Of a stretch of 15,000 nt of DNA, positions 9,801 through 15,000 are shown in pieces. Position 1 is the first letter of the stretch; each line of letters opens with the position of its first letter. Source of the DNA: Actinidia chinensis (taxonomy: Eukaryota > Streptophyta > Magnoliopsida > Ericales > Actinidiaceae); contig CM018891.1 of assembly GCA_009663005.1 (NCBI GenBank), positions 3,277,965-3,292,964 on the forward strand. Reading direction: 5' to 3'. The position numbers and the translations under genes were made by a program. Under the pieces are notes generated by a model. That model did no database searches and was not told the origin of the DNA. It worked only from the letters and a program-made list of their open reading frames with translations.

Positions 9801-10925
9801 AAAGTATTTGCAGATAAGAATATATCAGGTTCTGATCATTTTTGGCAAATTAAAGAAAAAATAAATACTACGAATAATGATTACAAGGATTTTCTTCCCG
9901 CTAAATCTTGGTGGATGCTGGTGCTGCTATATTATTTCTTTCCAAGCAGTCAGGGTGGGGAGAAAATACTTATTTGAAACCCTGTCACAACTATTTTGGC
10001 AGTGGTTCAACCACTCATTAAAATGCACAAACATATTCCAAATTTGTAAAAAAGTAAAACCCACAGTGACAAGTTTGGTTGTGGGTCTCGACTCTCTCCC
10101 CCTCTTTTCTTGTATTTCTTGGTGAACTATGCATGCTCCCCAAGGATTTGACAACATTGAGTGGATGTTGAATGAAATCTACTCATGTCTTACACGGCAC
10201 CAATTGGAAAGAAATGACACATTAAACTTGTTCGTATATGAAGATTTTTCTTCGAATTATCCTAAATTGTCGTGTGAGCGAAATCTTTCTTTTCATGATG
10301 ATGGGACATTGCTTTGGTATGCCATAATTTCTAGTACTAAGTTGTCCCTTTTTAAAAATTCAGTCAGTCAGTCAGTCATTAGTTTATCTCCTCTTAACTT
10401 GCTTTAATGCCATCACATAGGTCATTATCAGCAATATCCTATCGAGTACAAGGGTGCGGTAACCGAGCTACTTGGAAAGGCTTCTGTAGTTTATTCTCAT
10501 AGAATTAGACGACTTGAAGGAGAGGGAATGGGCTTAGATGGTCCACAGGATGAGATCTCTGAACCATTTTACCAGTTGAAGAAAGCAGTTATAAATTCAA
10601 ACAAGAATTTTCAGAGAGTTGCTCTTGAGCTAAATGACCACTTCTTTCTGCCCACTTCAGTGGAGTATCACGAGGACAGAGTTGTTGGGCTCGGTTCCAG
10701 GATTACTAGAGGAGGCGGTTCCATCTGCCCCAACCGCCAAGTATCAATGCTCATGGGGGTGCATCAGTCAAATCTTTTCGATGCGTGTGTGTTCCCAAGG
10801 AATGTTGAAGGTGGGATGGATTTTGTAAGGTTATCGCCCTCCGTGCATAGGACACCCTTTTGCCATCTTCAAGGCGGCATTCAAATTTCAACCCGATTAA
10901 ATGCATTCTTCGCTCAAGGTTATAA
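6825..10925 (+). CDS. DUF829 / TMEM53-like alpha/beta-hydrolase, seven exons, reading frame disturbed
   Basis: Exons: 6825-7000, 8479-8536, 8697-8777, 8901-8936, 9086-9332, 9571-9712, 10421-10925. The protein starts MWGLGGRYYWGRREGG, then has VEGIVVVFAWMSSQERHLK and LVCHSQFL. The putative nucleophile is Ser93 in FASFSGGPKACMYK, the acid lies in LCSEVDDLAPY, and the histidine in SSSPHVGHY. These match plant DUF829 (TMEM53) proteins of about 400 residues; their substrate is not known to me. Exons 1-4 join in phase with standard GT-AG borders. Exon 5 is one base out of phase and meets TGA at 9326-9328, so a literal reading stops at 197 residues, before the acid and histidine. Exon 7 changes frame at about 10700, 10755 and 10858, yet encodes PQPPSINAHG, LFDACV, PRNVEG and the family-like tail SSRRHSNFNPIKCILRSRL, ending TAA 10923-10925. 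The uncorrected frame stops at 10968. Either a young pseudogene or an intact gene with base-call indels. Family assignment is firm. Confidence 0.85.
9374..9503. mobile_element. 130-bp MITE in intron 5
   Basis: The left arm GGGACGGTGCATTTTGTGCA plus TTGACAGTGCCATA matches the reverse complement of the right end, GGGACAATACATTTTGTGCA plus GTGCATTGACAGTATA. The only difference of size is a 4-bp GTGC insert. The element is bordered by TA on both sides (CTA-GGGAC and GTCCC-TA), which would fit a TA target site of Stowaway/Tc1-mariner type. It ends 67 bp before exon 6 and carries no coding sequence. Confidence 0.75.
10361..10378. repeat. (CAGT)4 microsatellite in intron 6
   Basis: Four consecutive CAGT units, followed by CATT, 42 bp before the exon 7 acceptor. 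Confidence 0.85.
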
Positions 10926-11290
10926 TATCTCTACCCCGATGCAAATTTCTTCAGAAGCATATCTATGAATTTGGGTGTGCATATTGTGTTCTCAGCATTT
11001 TGTTTGAAGAGGCAAGGAACGGCTTTGCCAGGGAAGAAATGATGGTTGCCGTGGTTTGAACTTTGATCTAAGTTAACGAAATGTACAGTTACTATACAGG
11101 AGGAAAAACTTATGGTAGAATGGGTTCCCTTTCTTGTTCAAAAATAGAGGTTTTTGAGTGTGTATTGTATGTGCAGTTGTTAAATGTGTCATCGGTCTTT
11201 GGTTGCGGCATGGTATTCGCATAAATGTAAACCGCGGTCTGAATAATGTGGCAATGGAACAAGACAATAATATTTGAGTTGTTTATTTCA
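10926..11290 (+). other. 3' untranslated region of the DUF829-like gene
   Basis: Non-coding sequence follows the conserved stop, with a plausible near-upstream poly(A) element AATAAT at about 11241 and again at 11267. The exact end cannot be read from sequence. Confidence 0.45.
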
Positions 11291-11431
11291 ATTAGCCTGC
11301 CGCACTTTCTCCATTTCTAGTGTTAGATATGCATACTGTACCATGCTTCCACATGGGCTGTCATTCGAATATATTGAGCTGGGATCGTTCGAGCTAACCT
11401 CGCCCCCCTCTCTCCTCGTCAAGTCTAAGCG

Positions 11432-11628
11432 CCCCCCCCCCCCACCCCCCCCCCCCCCACCACCACACCACCAACACACAAAAAACAACACCAAACAAAA
11501 AAAACACAAAACAAGAACCCCCAAAACACCCCACCCCCCCCTCCCAACCACCCACCCCCACACCACCCCCAAAAAACAAAAACACAACCCCCCCACCACC
11601 CCCCCCCCCCCCCCCCCCACCCCCCCTC
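11432..11628. repeat. Almost pure A/C tract (poly-C with A interruptions)
   Basis: About 197 bases contain one G (11515) and two T (11542, 11627); all others are C or A, including C runs of 10-20. The complementary strand is G/T-only with many G runs. Proline-rich or glycine-rich open frames here are composition effects. It may be real low-complexity DNA or a base-calling artefact. Confidence 0.85.
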
Positions 11629-11639
11629 GGTTAACAGGA

Positions 11640-11930
11640 CATTTGGATTTTTGTCCACTATTATGAGGGGTGAAGAGGTAATTTACACCCATTCACACGG
11701 CAATATGCGGCTGCATAGCCTGACGTGGAGAGGATTTCCCTAAAACTAAAAGGCTGATAGGCGTGTCAGGAAACAATGTTTAGTCACCCCTATACCGCTG
11801 TCCAGGGAGCTGTTAACTCATGACCTTATTCTCAAACCTGGCGGCTCGGTTGATTGGCACCCCAATATCTGTTAATGGTGTGTGTTAGTCCGTGAAGGGG
11901 GTAACTGATTCACGTAGTCTAACAGGCATC
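11640..11930. repeat. Diverged repeat copy A
   Basis: ATTTGGATTTTTGTCCAC...TATGAGGGG (about 11640-11670) and CTGTTAATGGTGTGTGTTAG...CTGATTCACGTAG (about 11870-11920) have diverged counterparts in the same order at 12343-12450. No coding frame is seen. Confidence 0.4.
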
Positions 11931-11934
11931 ACCA

Positions 11935-11936
<2 letters not shown>

Positions 11937-11965
<29 letters not shown>

Positions 11966-12269
11966 TTGGCGGCCGGATGGGGCCTAGCGCCTAGGCGGGG
12001 CCTAGCGGTTTTATTTATTTATTATTTAAAAAAATCATTAATATTTACTAAAATAATAATAAATACCACATATCAAATTCTACCAAAAATGATATCACAA
12101 TAGTAAATTTCAATGTTTAATGTGAATAATCAAAAGAAAGATAGAAATGGCAATTTAAGGTATCTAAAATATATAGAAATTAGAAACTAGATCTCTAAAA
12201 AAAAGCGTTAGGCGTTAAGTCGTGCAGGCGGAGGGCCAGCGCCTAACTGACGATTTTGAGAACATTGTT
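11937..12269. mobile_element. GTTCTAAAAATCG-type MITE
   Basis: The left end CAAGGTTCTAAAAATCG matches the reverse complement of the right end, CAATGTTCTCAAAATCG. Subterminal GGCGG/CCTAGCGCC blocks surround an AT-rich core (12010-12200). The flanks TCACCAAG (11929-11936) and CCACCAAG (12270-12277) agree at 7 of 8 bases, which suggests an aged 8-bp target duplication of hAT type. No coding capacity. Confidence 0.7.
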
Positions 12270-12342
12270 CCACCAAGTCTAACCCCCACCCTCACCCTCC
12301 ACTCCTCTCTCGTCTCTCTCGCCCCTCTAAGTCTAACATGGC

Positions 12343-12460
12343 CATTGGGTATTTTTGTTCATTATATGAGGGTCAAAATGGACATTTTATGGTTTCTGTT
12401 TAACTGTGTTAGCTAGTCAGGTTGTTATCTGATTCATGTTTTAGATAAGGGGTGAGAGTG
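12343..12460. repeat. Diverged repeat copy B
   Basis: GGGTATTTTTGTTCATTATA...TGAGGG and CTGTTTAACTGTGTTAG...TCTGATTCATG parallel copy A, but with much less sequence between the two blocks. Confidence 0.4.
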
Positions 12461-12477
12461 GTACAGAGTGATATGTC

Positions 12478-12506
12478 GGGGTGGGGTGGCGGGGGGTGGG
12501 GGGTGG
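12478..12506 (+). other. G-quadruplex-capable G-run cluster
   Basis: Five runs of three to six G separated by one or two bases (GGGGTGGGGTGGCGGGGGG...) satisfy the usual four-tract quadruplex pattern on the plus strand. It lies about 75 bp upstream of the broken FLDH-like exon. Confidence 0.7.
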
Positions 12507-12570
12507 AGTGTGGTGAATTAAGCCAATTTTAAATACTCCGTGTCGGAAGAAAAAATCAGAATATTTTCCT

Positions 12571-12961
12571 CCTCAGACAAGGCTACTCCGTGACGGCGTT
12601 CGTCAGGTCAACCAGCGACCTCTCCTGCCTCCCTCTGCTGCGGATATTGAGCTTGCCTACGGTGATGTGACCGACTACCGATCCCTCCTCGCCGCCTGCT
12701 CCGGATTCCACGTCATCTTTCACTCCGCTGTACTCGTCGAGCCCTGGCTTCCAGATTCTTCAAGGCAAGCAACCCCTAACTTCTGCACTATTCGATCTTC
12801 CAAAATTGAATTTGAATTTGATGAATCCAGAAGTCATTCGTTCCTCATTTGCCTTATTTAGGTTAATAATAGCGTATAAGGAGACGAAGACGACAGAGAA
12901 GATAATCTACACTTGGTCGTTTATTGCTTAGGGTTCGACTGATGGATATGTCGCAGCAGAG
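12571..12961 (+). pseudogene. Farnesol dehydrogenase-like (FLDH, extended SDR) fragment, exons 1-2
   Basis: Plant FLDH proteins are NAD(P)-dependent extended short-chain dehydrogenases of about 340 residues. Here the dinucleotide-binding N-terminus (GxxGxxG) and any start codon are absent. The match begins GYSVTAFVRSTSDLSCLP in one frame (12581-12634). It continues after a one-base loss as DIELAYGDVTDYRSLLAACS, then VIFHSAVLVEPWLPDSS, to 12764. A GC-AG intron (12765-12861) joins in phase to LIIAYKETKTTEKIIYTWSF, then an in-frame TAG (12929-12931), then GSTDGYVAAE to 12961. Compared with my memory of the family, about 11 codons at the exon 2 start are missing and the stop replaces Leu. Homology then ends in a dispersed repeat. 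Only a broken copy fits. Confidence 0.85.
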
Positions 12962-13140
12962 GCGGATCGAGGACCAGGGGTCAAGCTGCCCCTCAAGTTT
13001 GAATTTTTTTTTTTTCTTATAATTTAAAAAAAAAAATTAATTTACCCCCTCAAAATTATAAATAGCCCCTTAAAAATAAAATTTAACTTGTTCTATTTAA
13101 GAAAAGTCTTGATTTTGACGTCACTGGTCCCTCAAGTTTA
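12962..13140. repeat. Dispersed GGCGGATC-AGGACCAGGGG repeat interrupting the pseudogene
   Basis: At the point where FLDH-like homology stops, the sequence becomes GGCGGATCGAGGACCAGGGG, then A/T homopolymers and CCCCTCAAAATTATAAATAG blocks. The composition is typical of a dispersed plant repeat seen many times per genome. The right edge is uncertain. CTGGTCCCTCAAGTTTATCG near 13125 partly mirrors the left end. Confidence 0.45.
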
Positions 13141-13499
13141 TCGATCTATCCAGGGTCACTATAAATTAAGTGTTAGCCCACTTTAATTATATGGGCTAAA
13201 TCAAATGGCCCAACCCATATCGAATCAGAGGATTTATTCATTTGTAAAAGAGAAAACTATATAGAATTGTATCCACATTTTAAACTAATAAAATCAACTA
13301 TTTGTACATATTTTTTGTTTTCTTTAATTGCAAGATACGAAATTTGTGTCTAGGCTATTGAGCGCAATTTGATGTGATTTTGTTGACTTTCTGTGTTAAA
13401 TTAGAGAGTTTGTTTTTGGAATTTGTTGGGGACTGGCATGACGCGGCTAATGAGGTTTTAGGATATAGGGTAGAGGGTTTAGGGTTAGGCCGAGCACTT
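13141..13499. other. No gene seen
   Basis: AT-rich DNA between the broken exon 2 and the exon piece at the right edge. I searched by eye for the missing middle FLDH exons (YPGVIYGPG region) and did not find them. Confidence 0.4.
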
Positions 13500-13578
13500 A
13501 ATCTAAATCAAGTCTTAGTATACATATTTAAAAGAGTTAACTTAAATCCAGTCTTAGGAAACATATTTAAAAAGGAGC
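13500..13578. repeat. Tandem duplication of a 38-40-bp unit
   Basis: CTTAATCTAAATCAAGTCTTAG...ACATATTTAAAAGAG is followed immediately by CTTAAATCCAGTCTTAGGAA...ACATATTTAAAAAGGAG. The frame across it shows the doublet NLNQVLVYIFKR / NLNPVLGNIFKK, but nothing indicates a real protein. Confidence 0.75.
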
Positions 13579-13764
13579 GGTTGGTAAAAATGTAATAAAA
13601 GAGAAAAATAGAATGGAGAGACTAACCAGATACAGCAAACAAGAGCATGGCCAAGAAAATCACTTTGAATAAAAAATGCTCATTTTTTTTTGTGTGTGTG
13701 TTGTTGTAGATATGAAGAGATGGTGAATATAAACTTCAATGTACTTTGTGGAGTTTCACGCATT

Positions 13765-13995
13765 GGTTTTTTCGGGTCAAAAACCAATTCCAAGGGAATT
13801 AGGATTGGATGATTAATCCAATTAAATGGGATTGGAGTATGAATACCACTTCTCCTATGAGATTCCTAATCCTTTATTTTTAGGTCAGATAATGAATTTC
13901 AATCCATTGGAATTAGCAATCCTATTCCAATCCCAAGGCGTTGGATTAGGAATACCACCTCTTCCATGGAATTCATAATCCTCTCCACTTTTGGG
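13765..13995. repeat. GGATTAGG/CCTAATCC-rich element with two 50-bp direct copies
   Basis: 13832-13881 and 13941-13991 share ATTGGA(T)TA-GAATACCAC, then TCTYCYATG, then ATTCCTAATCC or ATTCATAATCC, then a T-rich end. The intervening and flanking DNA repeats GGATTGG and its complement many times. It is probably a degenerate transposon, class unknown. Confidence 0.6.
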
Positions 13996-14680
13996 CTATT
14001 AACCATCTCAATTGACTATAGTTTCCAGAGTTTAATTTTGCAACTAGAACCTAGTTAAAGTGGGACCCTAATGAGAACTACTAGTCAATCTCACCTTTAA
14101 ATCGAGTTATCAAACGTGACCTAAGACGATTATCACTCCTGATGGACAATGATCTTGAGTTTAATTTTTGCACGAGAGCTGGCTCACATGTTGCCCCAAG
14201 GACTAATATTCAATCTTAATTCTCAAATTTGTTAATCAAAAACGTGGCCATTGTATTATCCTCTTTCATATTGAGACTACTATGCCACGTGTGGACAATG
14301 GAATTGAAGCTGAACCACATAAACCCTTGTATTCTTATGCGTTTGCTCTGTTTATTGGTTTTTGTCAGAAAAATTCTGGTACTAAACATGGCAGACGAAA
14401 ATGTTTGTGCTATTTCGTATTTTCAACGTTTTTGATGGCACCACCCGTTTCGTAAGCCGTAGCTCTATGTGTTGTGCATTGATTAATTAATTGGAGTGGA
14501 ACACATTTTGTTACTGTTCTGATGAAATTGTTAACTGAGACTATAGATAAGGATGCAGTGCAATGCTTTGCTTAACGTAATTGTGTATCAATTCCTTACA
14601 AGTTACAAATTGTTTGCATCTTCATGGTTAATAATCGTTCTTGTAGACTAATAATGACTGGAAATATTATTGGTGCAACT
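13996..14680. other. No gene seen
   Basis: AT-rich sequence within the span of the FLDH-like pseudogene. It contains a CCACGTGTGG motif at about 14284 with no gene downstream to attach it to. Confidence 0.4.
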
Positions 14681-14688
14681 GTTCTTGT

Positions 14689-14728
14689 AATGGTTAATAC
14701 TTTGAAGTGGTTCAAAGTGTTAACCATT
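14689..14728. repeat. 18-bp stem, 4-nt loop hairpin
   Basis: AATGGTTAATACTTTGAA, loop GTGG, then TTCAAAGTGTTAACCATT. The stem is complete, with one T/G position that would be a wobble in RNA. Confidence 0.85.
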
Positions 14729-14894
14729 CATTTTTACTAGCCATTGGGCAGCATCGTTCTACTAGATACCCATATATGAAACGCATATACTTAGCTTTCG
14801 TCTCTCTCGACTGTTCTTGTGTGTTCTGTCCCTCAAAACAAAACAATTGAACTCAATAATGGGGAGCTAAAATTTCCAAGCTTTCTTCTCTCAG

Positions 14895-15000
14895 ATATGA
14901 AAGCTTACATGGGCACCTGGATCTAAGGCAATGGAAATGACAATGTTCTCTCAGTCATGTTGATGATGTTGTAAGAGGATAATTGCAGCGTTTGACAATG
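14895..15000 (+). pseudogene. Further exon piece of the FLDH-like pseudogene, cut by the window edge
   Basis: After a good acceptor (CTTTCTTCTCTCAG) the sequence encodes ESLHGHL, then GNGND, then LSHVDDVVRG, then IIAAFDN, in changing frames. In family order this corresponds to the ERFNGRLPGYIGSGND and FSHVDDVVEGH stretch of plant FLDH proteins (from memory). At least three single- or double-base shifts occur within 100 bp. The middle exons carrying the YPGVIYGPG region were not found between 12961 and here, and the piece continues beyond 15000. Confidence 0.65.

Noticed and set aside
10129..10407. 92-residue plus-strand frame containing NIEWMLNEIYSCLTRHQL
   Set aside because: It falls inside intron 6 of the DUF829-like gene, does not match the family, and flanking exons join well without it. 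A retained exon cannot be excluded.
11274..11692. Proline-rich (plus) and glycine-rich (minus) open frames
   Set aside because: They exist only because the A/C tract has no stops; no conserved sequence.
14380..14420. Peptide ADENVC as a possible continuation of the FLDH-like exon (family VADENQVH)
   Set aside because: Only four or five residues agree, no frame continues on either side, and no insertion border is visible.
14229..14435. 68-residue plus-strand frame
   Set aside because: Hydrophobic by base composition, no recognisable family, inside the pseudogene span.
1..15000. A new defence, toxin or RNA-based system
   Set aside because: Nothing in either strand suggests one; the structure seen is explained by plant genes, MITEs and decay.

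Overview
The window looks like nuclear DNA of a flowering plant, probably a eudicot. It is AT-rich and gene-poor, has many short introns with GT...AG borders, is full of small inverted-repeat transposons (MITEs), and carries two recognisable plant gene families. No RNA genes, CRISPR arrays or prokaryotic operons were seen.

Layout. 1-6360 is transposon-rich intergenic DNA. It holds a Mutator-like inverted-repeat element (about 575-1855) with a hAT-type MITE nested inside it (738-1302, exact 8-bp target duplication), and a second hAT-type MITE (1907-2397, exact 8-bp target duplication). It also holds 90-bp and roughly 100-bp tandem duplications, a long AT-rich palindromic element (about 5440-5965) and a 33-bp-arm hairpin (6035-6183). 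A small unrecognised spliced coding candidate lies on the minus strand (about 3139-3600).

6430-11290 is the main gene, on the plus strand. It has a promoter with two ACGT boxes and a TATA box, a (GA)n leader and a seven-exon DUF829/TMEM53-like alpha/beta-hydrolase. The first four exons read cleanly. Exon 5 runs into a stop just before its splice donor, and exon 7 changes frame at least three times while still encoding family-like sequence on each side. The gene is therefore either freshly broken or recorded with base-call indels. A 130-bp MITE sits in its fifth intron.

11430-11628 is an almost pure A/C tract that looks like sequencing or assembly noise. 11640-12470 holds diverged repeats and a GTTCTAAAAATCG-type MITE.

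12571-15000 contains the dispersed, decayed remains of a plant farnesol-dehydrogenase-like (FLDH, extended SDR) gene. The N-terminus is missing. It has a frameshift, a GC-AG intron, an internal deletion, an in-frame stop, a dispersed repeat butting into the second exon, and a further frameshifted exon piece at the right edge.

The two genes have no evident functional link. The main theme is a plant interval shaped by nested small transposons, with one broken gene and one gene whose integrity is in doubt.
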